19,550 nt of DNA from Deltaproteobacteria bacterium. GTDB taxonomy: Bacteria > Desulfobacterota > Dissulfuribacteria > Dissulfuribacterales > UBA3076. Position numbers and translations under genes: made by a program. The stretch lies in assembly GCA_030605675.1 (NCBI GenBank), contig JAUWHV010000024.1, positions 1 through 19,550 on the forward strand, read 5' to 3'. Under the pieces are notes generated by a model, which was not told the origin of the DNA, did no database searches, and saw nothing but the letters and a program-made list of their open reading frames with translations. Shown here piece after piece: positions 6,617 to 14,795 of this stretch. Within the stretch, counting starts at the first letter, position 1. Every line of letters begins with the position of its first letter.

Positions 6617-8440
6617 TTGAACACCTTTTACAGGAACTTGAGCCTGTGGCTTGTTATCGGCCTTGTAATGGTCTTTATATTCAATCTTTTTAACGAGCCT
6701 CAGAAATCCATACCGGAGATCCCTTACAGCGGCTTTTTGGAACATGTTGAAAAAGGTGAGGTGACCAGTGTCGTTATTCAAGGAGACAAACTTGACGGTG
6801 CATTTGAGAACCAGGCACCTTTTTTCACTGTAATACCTGTCCAGGATCCCGATATGATGCATTTGTTAAAAGAAAAAGGGGTTACTATCCAGGTAAAACC
6901 TGTCGAGGATACGCCTTGGTATCTTGCATTGCTGATTTCCTGGTTTCCCATGTTGCTTCTCATAGGCGTATGGATTTTCTTCATGAGACAGATGCAGACA
7001 GGGGGTGGTCGCGCTCTGTCATTTGGTCGCAGCAAGGCCAAGCTTGTTACTGATCAGAATACCAAGGTTACATTTAAAGATGTAGCAGGCATAGAAGAGG
7101 CCAAGGAGGAACTGGAGGAAATAATCGACTTTTTGAAAGATCCTAAAAAGTTCACCCGTCTCGGTGGCAGAATTCCAAAAGGTGTCCTGTTGATCGGGTC
7201 ACCTGGTACAGGGAAAACTCTTCTGGCCAGGGCCATAGCAGGGGAAGCGGATGTGCCGTTTTTCACTATCAGCGGGTCTGATTTTGTGGAGATGTTTGTT
7301 GGTGTGGGTGCTTCCAGGGTAAGAGACCTCTTTGTCCAGGCAAAAAAGAATGCACCATGCATCATCTTTATTGATGAGTTAGATGCAGTAGGCCGCCACA
7401 GGGGTGCCGGACTTGGGGGCGGACATGATGAAAGGGAACAGACGTTAAATCAGCTCCTGGTGGAAATGGACGGTTTTGAGAGCGCTGAAGGGGTCATTTT
7501 GGTTGCAGCTACCAACAGGCCTGATGTACTGGATCCGGCCTTGTTAAGACCTGGCCGTTTTGATCGACAGGTAGTTGTCCCTGTACCCGATCTCGGGGGA
7601 CGTGAAAAGATATTGAAGGTACACGTGAATAATGTTCCGCTTGGACCGGATGTTGAACTGTCAGTAATTGCCAGGGGTACACCCGGGTTTTCCGGGGCCG
7701 ACCTTGAAAATCTTGTAAACGAGGCAGCCCTTCTTGCAGCCAGAGAAAACAAAGAGACCGTCAGCATGGCCGACTTTGAGAAGGCCAAAGACAAGGTCCT
7801 CATGGGCACCGAGAGAAAAAGCCTTATCATTTCGGATGAGGAAAAGCGCATAATTGCTTACCATGAAGCAGGACACACATTGGTGGCAAAAATTCTTCCC
7901 GGCACTGATCCGATTCATAAGGTGACCATCATACCAAGGGGTCGTGCCCTTGGGCTCACCCAGCAGCTTCCGGAAGATGAGCGTCATAGCTATCCAAGGT
8001 CATATCTTCTTAACAACCTGGCAATTCTCATGGGAGGCCGGGTGGCGGAAGAACTGATAATGAATGAATTTACCACCGGGGCGGGAAATGACATTGAAAG
8101 GGCCTCACACCTGGCGAGAAAGATGGTTTGTGAGTGGGGTATGAGTGATGGGCTTGGCCCTATAGCATTTGGCAAAAAGGAAGAACACCCGTTTCTCGGC
8201 AGGGACTTCAGCCAGGTTAAGGACTACAGCGAGGAGACCGCCCGGAGAATAGATCAAGAGATCCTGAAAATAGTGCATGATTCATACAAACGAGCCAAAT
8301 CCGTGGTTCAAGAGAATATTGATTGCCTTCACAGTATTGCCAATGCCTTATTGGAGAATGAATCCCTTGATGCAGCGAACATTGAACAGATAATGAGTAA
8401 CTGCCGAAAAGATACTCAGATTCAAATGACAGCCGCCTGA
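6617..8440 (+). CDS. ftsH: ATP-dependent zinc metalloprotease FtsH
   Basis: A membrane-anchored AAA+ protease that extracts and degrades damaged or regulatory membrane and soluble proteins. It has two membrane helices (about residues 8-26 and 101-122) flanking a periplasmic segment. The AAA domain shows Walker A G-S-P-G-T-G-K-T (194-201; Ser replaces the usual Pro at position two), Walker B I-I-F-I-D-E (249-254), the pore motif F-V-E-M-F-V-G-V-G and the second region of homology L-L-R-P-G-R-F-D-R (309-317). The protease zinc site is H-E-A-G-H (416-420), with the third ligand probably D492 in T-G-A-G-N-D-I-E. The start is TTG, supported by GGAGGA (6605-6610) six bases upstream. Its 607 residues are typical. 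The 10-bp gap to folP indicates cotranscription. Confidence 0.97.
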   Translation: MNTFYRNLSLWLVIGLVMVFIFNLFNEPQKSIPEIPYSGFLEHVEKGEVTSVVIQGDKLDGAFENQAPFFTVIPVQDPDMMHLLKEKGVTIQVKPVEDTPWYLALLISWFPMLLLIGVWIFFMRQMQTGGGRALSFGRSKAKLVTDQNTKVTFKDVAGIEEAKEELEEIIDFLKDPKKFTRLGGRIPKGVLLIGSPGTGKTLLARAIAGEADVPFFTISGSDFVEMFVGVGASRVRDLFVQAKKNAPCIIFIDELDAVGRHRGAGLGGGHDEREQTLNQLLVEMDGFESAEGVILVAATNRPDVLDPALLRPGRFDRQVVVPVPDLGGREKILKVHVNNVPLGPDVELSVIARGTPGFSGADLENLVNEAALLAARENKETVSMADFEKAKDKVLMGTERKSLIISDEEKRIIAYHEAGHTLVAKILPGTDPIHKVTIIPRGRALGLTQQLPEDERHSYPRSYLLNNLAILMGGRVAEELIMNEFTTGAGNDIERASHLARKMVCEWGMSDGLGPIAFGKKEEHPFLGRDFSQVKDYSEETARRIDQEILKIVHDSYKRAKSVVQENIDCLHSIANALLENESLDAANIEQIMSNCRKDTQIQMTAA

Positions 8441-8450
8441 TACTACGAGG

Positions 8451-9302
8451 ATGGCCCTCCCCGGTTTGGCTATAAAAAAGCATACATTCCACTGGGGTTC
8501 TCGCACATATATCATGGGGGTCATAAACGTGACCCCTGATTCATTTTCAGATGGCGGGAAATTCTCTTCTCCGGAAGGGGCTAAGCGGCAGGCCGCCTCG
8601 CTGGTTGCTGCCGGAGCTGATATCGTGGACATAGGAGGGGAGTCTACCCGGCCTTTCTCAGAGCCTGTTACTTTGGAAGAAGAATTGCGCCGGGTGATAC
8701 CTGCCATAAGGGAGATACGGAAAATCAGTGATTGCCCGATATCTGTTGATACTGTAAAGGCTGAAGTGGCCGAGGCCGCACTTTACGAGGGGGCTGACAT
8801 TATCAACGATATCAGCGCACTGCGTTTTGATCCCAGAATGGCCGATGTGGCATCTGCCTTTGAAGCCCCTGTTGTGCTTATGCATATGAAGGGGAGTCCT
8901 GGCAATATGCAGGTGGACCCTTACTATGAAAATGTGGTTGGGGAGGTCAAGGGCTTTTTGGAAAAACGCATGGCCTGGGCCAATAGCAAGGGCATTCCCA
9001 AGGAAAAGATGCTGATTGATCCCGGCATTGGGTTTGGAAAAAGTTTTCAGGACAACCTGGTATTGATTAATCGCTTGGAGGAGTTTACCGAGTTAGGGGT
9101 GCCGGTCATGGTGGGTGTGTCGCGAAAGGCCTTTCTGGGGGCAATAGCCGGGATAAATGAGGCAGGAGAGCGTGACGTGGCTACTCTAGGTGCGATTGCA
9201 GCATCAGCCATGAGGGGAGCGGATTTGGTGCGGGTCCATAATGTTGCCCTCACCAGGCAGGTGCTCCGGGTAGTTGATGCTATTTGCAGAGAAAGTCTTT
9301 AA
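8451..9302 (+). CDS. folP: Dihydropteroate synthase
   Basis: Condenses p-aminobenzoate with 6-hydroxymethyl-dihydropterin pyrophosphate in folate synthesis, the step targeted by sulfonamides. It is a TIM barrel with the family signatures G-V-I-N-V-T-P-D-S-F-S-D-G-G (23-36), D-I-G-G-E-S-T-R-P (60-68), the I-S-V-D-T segment, I-N-D-I-S-A, V-L-M-H-M-K-G, I-D-P-G-I-G-F-G-K, S-R-K-A-F-L-G and the C-terminal V-R-V-H-N-V. At 283 residues it is complete. The ATG at 8451 sits directly against a GAGG, too close for a normal ribosome site; coupling to ftsH ten bases upstream, or initiation at the in-frame TTG at 8466, are both possible. The position after ftsH is common in Gram-negative bacteria. Confidence 0.96.
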   Translation: MALPGLAIKKHTFHWGSRTYIMGVINVTPDSFSDGGKFSSPEGAKRQAASLVAAGADIVDIGGESTRPFSEPVTLEEELRRVIPAIREIRKISDCPISVDTVKAEVAEAALYEGADIINDISALRFDPRMADVASAFEAPVVLMHMKGSPGNMQVDPYYENVVGEVKGFLEKRMAWANSKGIPKEKMLIDPGIGFGKSFQDNLVLINRLEEFTELGVPVMVGVSRKAFLGAIAGINEAGERDVATLGAIAASAMRGADLVRVHNVALTRQVLRVVDAICRESL

Positions 9303-9309
9303 TGAAAAA

Positions 9310-9449
9310 AATGTTGAATGTTGAATTGTGAATGTTGAATTAAGGTAAAGGGCATCCTTATCTCAAAAAATATGACCTGTGTGATTAAAGGTATATCTCT
9401 TTTAAATCTTCTTCCACAATTCAAAATTCAACATTCAAAATTCAACATT
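9310..9449. repeat. Inverted pair of AATGTTG heptamer arrays between folP and cdaA
   Basis: The left arm has four 7-bp units (AATGTTG twice, AATTGTG, AATGTTG; 9310-9337). The right arm has five units of the complementary CAACATT/CAAAATT type (9415-9449). A spacer of about 75 bp with no gene lies between. The arms are near-perfect reverse complements and could pair into a hairpin of about 30 bp. The element fills most of the 213-bp gap between folP and cdaA. Confidence 0.85.
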
Positions 9450-9515
9450 ATCTATTTTCAGGACTCTTTACAGTGTAATCTTTAACGGGTTTCAATAAGG
9501 CCTAACCAGGAAACC

Positions 9516-10313
9516 ATGTTTGAGAGCATTACTCAATATATACCAATAATTCGGTGGCAGGATGTAGTGGACATCTTGGTGGTTTCCTACATCATATACC
9601 GTGTCGTCCTTCTTGTCAGGGGAACCCGTGCTGTACAGATGGCAGCAGGGCTGGCTTTAATTATTGTGATTTATTTCGCAGCCGGGGAGTTGAAACTCTT
9701 CACTCTTCACTGGCTCCTGGGGACCATCCTTAGCTCTTTGTTTCTACTCATCATAATAGTGTTTCAGGACGATATTCGCAGGGCGCTGGCTCAGATGGGT
9801 CAGACTCCTTTTCCGAAACTTCGGGTAAAGACCTTCCAGGCCCTTGAGGAAATTGCAAAAGCAGTCACTACTTTAACAGAGAGCCATACAGGCGCCTTGA
9901 TAGTACTTGAGAGGGATGTGGGTTTAAAAGACCACCTTGAATCAGGAGTGACAATTGACGGGCAAGTAACTCGTGCCTTGCTCTGTACAATATTTGACAA
10001 GGGGACTCCGTTACATGATGGTGCGGTAATTATTCAAAAGAATAGGCTTTCAGTGGCTGGATGCGTGCTGCCCTTGAGCACAAACCCAAGCATCAGCAAA
10101 CGCCTGGGCACCAGACACCGGGCAGCTATAGGTATAACAGAACAGACCGATGCCGTAGTAGTGGTCGTTTCTGAGGAGACCGGCAGTCTCTCTGTGGCCA
10201 TTGCCGGAAAAATCACCAGAGATATAGATCCCGGCACGCTCAGGCGTATCCTGCATAACGCTTTTGCAGGTGAAGAGACTGAAAAACCATGGTGGCGAAG
10301 GAGGATAGTTTAG
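9516..10313 (+). CDS. cdaA: Diadenylate cyclase (CdaA/DacA type)
   Basis: Makes c-di-AMP from two ATP. Three membrane helices occupy about residues 14-34, 40-57 and 65-84, then a DAC (DisA_N) domain fills about 100-250. The catalytic D-G-A is at 168-170 within T-P-L-H-D-G-A-V-I-I and the R-H-R motif at 200-202 within L-G-T-R-H-R-A-A-I-G-I. Both key motifs are intact, so activity is expected. At 265 residues it matches the CdaA class. The ATG at 9516 has AGGA a few bases upstream. The next gene, only 3 bp downstream, encodes its known regulator type CdaR, so the pair is certainly coexpressed. c-di-AMP commonly controls potassium and osmolyte transport and envelope homeostasis; its targets here are unknown. 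Confidence 0.95.
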   Translation: MFESITQYIPIIRWQDVVDILVVSYIIYRVVLLVRGTRAVQMAAGLALIIVIYFAAGELKLFTLHWLLGTILSSLFLLIIIVFQDDIRRALAQMGQTPFPKLRVKTFQALEEIAKAVTTLTESHTGALIVLERDVGLKDHLESGVTIDGQVTRALLCTIFDKGTPLHDGAVIIQKNRLSVAGCVLPLSTNPSISKRLGTRHRAAIGITEQTDAVVVVVSEETGSLSVAIAGKITRDIDPGTLRRILHNAFAGEETEKPWWRRRIV

Positions 10314-10316
10314 CCT

Positions 10317-11228
10317 GTGCACCGGCGAGGTTCTATTCGAAAAGATTGGGTTATCAAGTTGCTCTCATTGGGATTTGCTTTGCTGTTTTGGTTCTTTGTG
10401 GTTGGACAAGAAAAGGCCGAGGTAAGCGTTTCCATTCCACTTGAACTGGTAAATATACCCGCGGGCCTGGTAATAGCCAACGATATTCCTTCTAATATTG
10501 ATGTTAGAGTCTATGGTCCCAGCAGCATGATTCGCGCCATGGCTACTAAGGGTGTTTTTAGGGTAATTGATCTTAAAGACGCAACACCAGGCAAAACTAC
10601 TGTTCACTTATCACCTGATAGCCTTTCTTTGCCCGGGGCGATTCGAGCACTCAGGATACAGCCCAGCAACGTTGAAATAGTGCTGGAACCTCTCGTGTTA
10701 AGTGATTTTCCGGTAAGGCCTGTTCTAAAAGGCGTGGTTGCCAAATATCACAAGGTCTTAAACACGGAAGCATATCCTCCGAGGGTGGTTATTTCAGGGC
10801 CTGAAAGTGTAATAAAGGCTATGAAGGACGTAAGGACATTCCCAGTGGACCTTGATGGGGCTTCGGATAATATTACCAGGGAAGTAGGTCTGGATCTTCA
10901 GGGACTCCATGTATCACCTGAAGAAAAGGGGACATATAAAGTCACTGTATATATAGTGCCTGCCCAGGGCACAAGGCGCATCACTCATATACCTGTACAG
11001 ATCGAAACCACCAAGTCCGATGTTTTATGGTGGCCCAGAATAGTAAGCGTGACTTTACGAGGGCCCATACTGGATCTCAGAAAAATCAAAGTCACAGATA
11101 TATATGTTGGGATTTCAGTGAATGGGCTTGAGCCCGGCATCCATTCGGTGGAGCCCGAATGTATTGTCCCTGGAGGATTCACATTAATGGAGATAACACC
11201 CCAAAATATCAAAGTGAATATTCCTTAA
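10317..11228 (+). CDS. cdaR: CdaR, YbbR-domain regulator of the diadenylate cyclase
   Basis: A 303-residue protein with a short basic N-terminus, one membrane helix (about 11-30), and an extracytoplasmic part made of repeated YbbR beta domains. The recurring pattern is V-x-V-x-G-P followed by acidic loops, for example V-R-V-Y-G-P-S near 64 and V-V-I-S-G-P-E near 156, suggesting three to four domains. Known of the family: CdaR binds the CdaA membrane part and modulates c-di-AMP synthesis. The start is GTG at 10317, three bases after the cdaA stop, with AAGGAGGA at 10299-10306 inside cdaA. It converges with ftsZ, its TAA (11226-11228) overlapping the ftsZ stop. No glmM follows, unlike the common cdaA-cdaR-glmM order. 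Confidence 0.9.
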   Translation: MHRRGSIRKDWVIKLLSLGFALLFWFFVVGQEKAEVSVSIPLELVNIPAGLVIANDIPSNIDVRVYGPSSMIRAMATKGVFRVIDLKDATPGKTTVHLSPDSLSLPGAIRALRIQPSNVEIVLEPLVLSDFPVRPVLKGVVAKYHKVLNTEAYPPRVVISGPESVIKAMKDVRTFPVDLDGASDNITREVGLDLQGLHVSPEEKGTYKVTVYIVPAQGTRRITHIPVQIETTKSDVLWWPRIVSVTLRGPILDLRKIKVTDIYVGISVNGLEPGIHSVEPECIVPGGFTLMEITPQNIKVNIP

Positions 11229-12412
11229 TCCGCTTTTCGTCTGATAAAGGCAGGAATATCCAATTCATTGGTGTCCACTTTATCAAGGCCCTCAAAGTCT
11301 AATACTTGTTTCCCCTGATTCTTTATGTGGCTGGATATCCCAATAGGATCCTTTTGGATGTGGGTTTTCGGATCATGATCCAGTTTTATAATCTTATTCT
11401 TTTTCTTAATAGATTCTATTGGTGTAACAATGTGCTTCCCAAAGGAACGGGCATCAGGCCCTATGCCGGTGGCTATAACTGTTACCCTGATTTCTTCATC
11501 TATGTCGTCATCAAACACAGTACCCAGGATGATATTGGCGTCTTCATGGGCCTCGTCGTGAATCAAGGAAGATGACTGTTCTACCTCCTCCATGCTCAGA
11601 GTAGAACTGCTTGCGGTAATATTCATCAGGATGCCCCTGGCACCGCTTATGGAGATATCTTCAAGTAAGGGATTGGCTATGGCCATTTGTACTGCCTCCA
11701 AGGCCCTGCGTGACCCCTTGGCAACACCTGTACCCATGAGGGCCATCCCCATTTCAGCCGTGACAGTACGAACATCTGCGAAGTCTACGTTTATATACCC
11801 TCTCAGGACTATGAGGTCTGAAATGCCTCTTACTGCATAGTAAAGGACCTCATCTGCCTTTCGGAACATCTCCAGTATCGGAGTATTGGGCTGGGCAAGA
11901 CTTCTGAGCCGGTCGTTTGGAATGGTTATTATAGTATCTACAACATCTTTTAATTCTTCTATTCCCTCTTCAGCAGCGCGAATCCTGCGTTTTCCTTCAA
12001 AGGAAAACGGTTTTGTCACTACTGCTACTGTAAGAGCACCCATTTCCTTACTGATTTCTGCAATAACAGGGGCCCCTCCGGTGCCGGTACCCCCACCCAT
12101 TCCGGCAGTAATGAAGACCATATCGCTTCCTTCCAGCATTGCCCGGATATCATCGATGCTCTCTTCTGCGGCTTCCCTGCCAATTTCAGGTTTTGCTCCT
12201 GCTCCGAGTCCCTTGGTGAGTCCTTTGCCCAGCTGAATTTTTGTGCCGGCCCTGGACACTTCAAGGGCCTGGGAATCCGTATTTGCAGCTATGAATTCCA
12301 CACCCTTGAGTTCGGAGGCTATCATACTGTTAATAGCGTTTCCGCCTCCACCTCCGATTCCTATTGCCTTTATCTTTGCAGTGAGTTTTGGCTCAATAAA
12401 CTCAAAAGACAT
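11225..12412 (-). CDS. ftsZ: Cell division protein FtsZ
   Basis: Tubulin-like GTPase forming the Z ring. GTP-binding features are G-I-G-G-G-G-G-N (18-25) and the signature G-G-G-T-G-T-G (106-112); the T7 synergy loop has N208, D210 and D213, needed for hydrolysis in the next subunit. A linker of about 60 residues leads to the conserved C-terminal peptide D-I-P-A-F-I-R-R-K-A-D, which binds FtsA and other partners. At 395 residues it is a normal length. The ATG at 12412 has TTGGAGGA eight bases upstream. A gap of 305 bp separates it from ftsA and carries a promoter-like sequence, so ftsZ probably has its own promoter besides any dcw read-through. Confidence 0.98.
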   Translation of the reverse strand: MSFEFIEPKLTAKIKAIGIGGGGGNAINSMIASELKGVEFIAANTDSQALEVSRAGTKIQLGKGLTKGLGAGAKPEIGREAAEESIDDIRAMLEGSDMVFITAGMGGGTGTGGAPVIAEISKEMGALTVAVVTKPFSFEGKRRIRAAEEGIEELKDVVDTIITIPNDRLRSLAQPNTPILEMFRKADEVLYYAVRGISDLIVLRGYINVDFADVRTVTAEMGMALMGTGVAKGSRRALEAVQMAIANPLLEDISISGARGILMNITASSSTLSMEEVEQSSSLIHDEAHEDANIILGTVFDDDIDEEIRVTVIATGIGPDARSFGKHIVTPIESIKKKNKIIKLDHDPKTHIQKDPIGISSHIKNQGKQVLDFEGLDKVDTNELDIPAFIRRKAD

Positions 12413-12568
12413 ATGCTTAGTCCTCCAACTCGAACAGGTTAGGAATTGTCATTATTCAGAGCCCCTCCGAAGGCGGCTAAGAGTAAAAACACTTTACCCC
12501 AAGATTTAGTGCGCCTTTCGCATAACGAAGCGTAGCTATTCATCAATATATTGTATGAATTTGTATTT

Positions 12569-12595
12569 ATGATACCATATAATGTAGTTTGTCAA
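12569..12595 (-). promoter_or_regulatory. Candidate ftsZ promoter
   Basis: On the minus strand a perfect TTGACA (12595-12590) is followed by TATCAT (12574-12569) after 15 bases; an alternative CATAAA gives 18 bases. The region around it is strongly AT-rich. Transcription would start near 12560 and read into ftsZ. Confidence 0.5.
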
Positions 12596-12685
12596 GAGAA
12601 AAAAGTGAAAAAAACTCTATAGCCCAAATATTTCTTGATAATCAGGAAATTGTAAAATCATGGATTGAAGGTATCATAGTGATTT

Positions 12686-12713
12686 AATTCCTCAATTCCT
12701 CAATTCCTCAATT
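12686..12713. repeat. Octamer tandem array downstream of ftsA
   Basis: Three exact AATTCCTC units (12686-12693, 12694-12701, 12702-12709) plus a partial AATT begin within five bases of the ftsA stop codon. The period is exactly 8 bp. No inverted partner is seen in the same gap. Confidence 0.8.
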
Positions 12714-12717
12714 TGTT

Positions 12718-13938
12718 TTAAATCTTAAACCATGACTTCATGCGAAGGGTTACCCTGTTGAATATATTCCCGTCTCTTATCCGGAATTTCTGTTGGGGCT
12801 GATGTTCCATGCCATAGAGCACAAGGCCTACAGCAGTGGCGAACATGGGTCCGTTGACCACGTCCACCAGGCCGGAGATCCGCTGTGGAAAGCCGATTCT
12901 TGTCGGCAACTGGAATACCTGATCCGCAATCTCGGCGATTCCAGGCAGGAGGGCAGAGCCTCCGGTTATAACCATCCCTGAAGCCATCAGTTCTTTAAGT
13001 CCTGTCCGTTCTATTTCCTGGTCAACCAATGTAAAGATCTCCTCCACTCTGGGCTCAAGTATTTCAGACAGGATGTGCCTGGACAAAAGCCTGGGTTTGC
13101 GCCCTCCCACACTGGGGACTTCTATCATCTGATCTTTATCTACCAAAGAGTTGAGGCAGCTACCATGGCCTATTTTTATTTGTTCAGCCTCTTTACTGGG
13201 TGTCCTTAACCCGACTGCTATGTCATTAGTGAGGTTGTTGCCGCCAAGTCCCAGCACGGCTGTGTGTTTGATGGCACTTTCAGTAAACAGAGCAAGATCA
13301 GTAGTACCACCCCCAAAGTCCACAAGGGCCACCCCCAGGTCCTTTTCCTCCTGGGTTAAGACTGCTTCGGCTGAGGCAAGGGGCTGAAAAACGATGTCAA
13401 CTACGTCAAGCCCTGCCCGGTTTGCGCACTTGATAAGGTTCTGTGCAGCCGTAACTGCTCCTGTCACTATATGTACTTTGGCTTCCAGTCTTACCCCGGT
13501 TATCCCGACAGGGTCCAGGATTCCTCCCTGCTCATCTACAATGTACTCTTGTGGCAGAATATGTATGACCTCCCTGTCAAGGGGTATGGCTACTGCCCTT
13601 GCCGCATCTATGACTCTGTCAACGTCCTCCTGTGAGACCTCCTGGCCCTTTACAGCTATCACCCCATGGCTGTTGAAGCCCTTTATATGGCTGCCGGCAA
13701 TACCAATGAACACTGAGCCGATTTCACACCCGGCCATGAGTTCGGCCTCTTCCATAGACCTTTGTATGGAATCGACCGTATTGTCTATATTGACAACCAC
13801 TCCCTTACGAAGACCTACAGAAGGATAAGTCCCTACGCCTATAATCTCAGCATCCTTTTTGTTGAGCTCACTCACTACTGTACATATTTTAGTAGTGCCG
13901 ATGTCTAGGCCGACAATCATGTTACCGGGTCTCTCCAC
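12718..13938 (-). CDS. ftsA: Cell division protein FtsA
   Basis: Actin-like ATPase that tethers FtsZ to the membrane and recruits later divisome proteins. Phosphate-1 motif G-L-D-I-G-T-T-K is at about 10-17, the FtsA-specific 1C (SHS2) domain at about 85-165, phosphate-2 L-V-D-F-G-G-G-T-T-D-L at about 205-215, and the adenosine motif V-I-T-G-G-S-A-L-L-P-G near 323-333. The C-terminal N-I-F-N-R-V-T-L-R-M-K-S-W-F-K-I is the amphipathic membrane-targeting helix. At 406 residues it is complete. The GTG at 13938 is preceded by GGAGAGG; an in-frame ATG at 13920 is the alternative. It lies 11 bp after ftsQ. Confidence 0.96.
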   Translation of the reverse strand: MERPGNMIVGLDIGTTKICTVVSELNKKDAEIIGVGTYPSVGLRKGVVVNIDNTVDSIQRSMEEAELMAGCEIGSVFIGIAGSHIKGFNSHGVIAVKGQEVSQEDVDRVIDAARAVAIPLDREVIHILPQEYIVDEQGGILDPVGITGVRLEAKVHIVTGAVTAAQNLIKCANRAGLDVVDIVFQPLASAEAVLTQEEKDLGVALVDFGGGTTDLALFTESAIKHTAVLGLGGNNLTNDIAVGLRTPSKEAEQIKIGHGSCLNSLVDKDQMIEVPSVGGRKPRLLSRHILSEILEPRVEEIFTLVDQEIERTGLKELMASGMVITGGSALLPGIAEIADQVFQLPTRIGFPQRISGLVDVVNGPMFATAVGLVLYGMEHQPQQKFRIRDGNIFNRVTLRMKSWFKI

Positions 13939-13949
13939 CTTTTCCTCTC

Positions 13950-14795
13950 CTAATGTTTCAGACTGGTTAAAGCTTGGCCAGGGCCGTAATCCAAATCAAC
14001 CTTAACTGCTTTTTTATATGTTCCTGAGCGATAAAGTTGATACAGGACTTTTTCCGCCTTACTGAATTGGGCACTGAGATTTTCAGTATCAAAGTGAAAA
14101 GGAATACCGCTGTCAGATGTATAGAGTATTAAGGTATGTTTTTTAGCTATGTCTATTTGGCTAATATTGTTGACACCCAGAGTCCTGGTGCCTTTGCTTG
14201 CCATGGATATTAATTCCAGGGCCTTTTGAATTGGGTGATTTGGTGATTTGGTGATTTGGTGATTTTTTATGTTTTTAGGATCAATCCCGGTAATGATGGG
14301 AAGAGAGACGGGGTCTTCTGCTGAAAGTTCATCGATAATTTCACCTTGTTTATCAACCAAATACATTTTGTCAGAATTCAATAAAGCTACCGGAGTACGT
14401 TCTTTGATCGTGATCATTAGGTGATCCGGCAATTTTTTCTTAACTTCAACAGTACGGACCCAGGGATGCGCCTCTAGGGACGTTGCAATTGATTTCAGAT
14501 CGAGAGATAAAAGATTGTCCTGGGCGGTCACATCGCTCAGTTGCAAAACAGCCTCTTCCGTGACGCGATCGCAGCCTTTCACCAGGACCTGACAAACCCT
14601 GAAAAGATCAGATTGACATGCCCAATGCCGGCACATAAAAAACCCTGCAAGCACAATGCACATTACGGCTATGCCGACCAATATTTTAGAATTGATAAGC
14701 CACGATACGGAAGACACAGGTTTGACAGACTTAGTCCGCGAGCCGGAGCTACGTACTGAAGACCTGAATTCTGAAGACGGCCTTCTGATTTTCAT
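13950..14795 (-). CDS. ftsQ: Cell division protein FtsQ/DivIB
   Basis: Bitopic divisome protein linking early and late components. It has a basic cytoplasmic N-terminus, one membrane helix (about residues 38-54) and a periplasmic POTRA domain (about 65-137, with H-P-W-V-R-T-V-E-V-K-K-K-L-P). The beta domain that follows ends near 281. The ATG at 14795 overlaps the murB stop in an ATGA, a classic coupling arrangement; an upstream TTG at 14810 is less likely. The beta domain is interrupted at about 178-190 by N-H-Q-I-T-K-S-P-N-H-P-I-Q, encoded by an octamer tandem array (14237-14264), an insertion not typical of FtsQ. It lies after the conserved I-T-G-I-D segment and the frame is intact, so the protein is probably functional. 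Confidence 0.92.
   Translation of the reverse strand: MKIRRPSSEFRSSVRSSGSRTKSVKPVSSVSWLINSKILVGIAVMCIVLAGFFMCRHWACQSDLFRVCQVLVKGCDRVTEEAVLQLSDVTAQDNLLSLDLKSIATSLEAHPWVRTVEVKKKLPDHLMITIKERTPVALLNSDKMYLVDKQGEIIDELSAEDPVSLPIITGIDPKNIKNHQITKSPNHPIQKALELISMASKGTRTLGVNNISQIDIAKKHTLILYTSDSGIPFHFDTENLSAQFSKAEKVLYQLYRSGTYKKAVKVDLDYGPGQALTSLKH
14237..14264 (-). repeat. Octamer array inside ftsQ (AATCACCA unit)
   Basis: Three exact 8-bp units plus a half unit, AATCACCA-type on the coding strand. A decayed unit lies on the 14236 side. Because 3 x 8 = 24, the array encodes an 8-residue period, Asn-His-Gln-Ile-Thr-Lys-Ser-Pro, without stops in any frame of this strand. The same unit occurs twice more, in murG. 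Confidence 0.92.

Larger units (their letters stand above)
12413..12717. other. Regulatory gap between ftsA and ftsZ
   Basis: A 305-bp stretch without a gene. From the ftsA side it holds an octamer array (12686-12713), a near-palindrome around 12629-12647 (TTTCTTGAT/ATCAGGAAA) that could end the ftsA transcript although it lacks a T run, then a promoter-like sequence (12569-12595) and a 5' untranslated stretch of roughly 150 bases before the ftsZ ribosome site. Confidence 0.6.

Noticed and set aside
13950..14795. ftsQ considered as a frameshifted pseudogene because of the repeat
   Set aside because: The reading frame continues through the array into a normal FtsQ C-terminal part, and the gene is coupled to intact murB.
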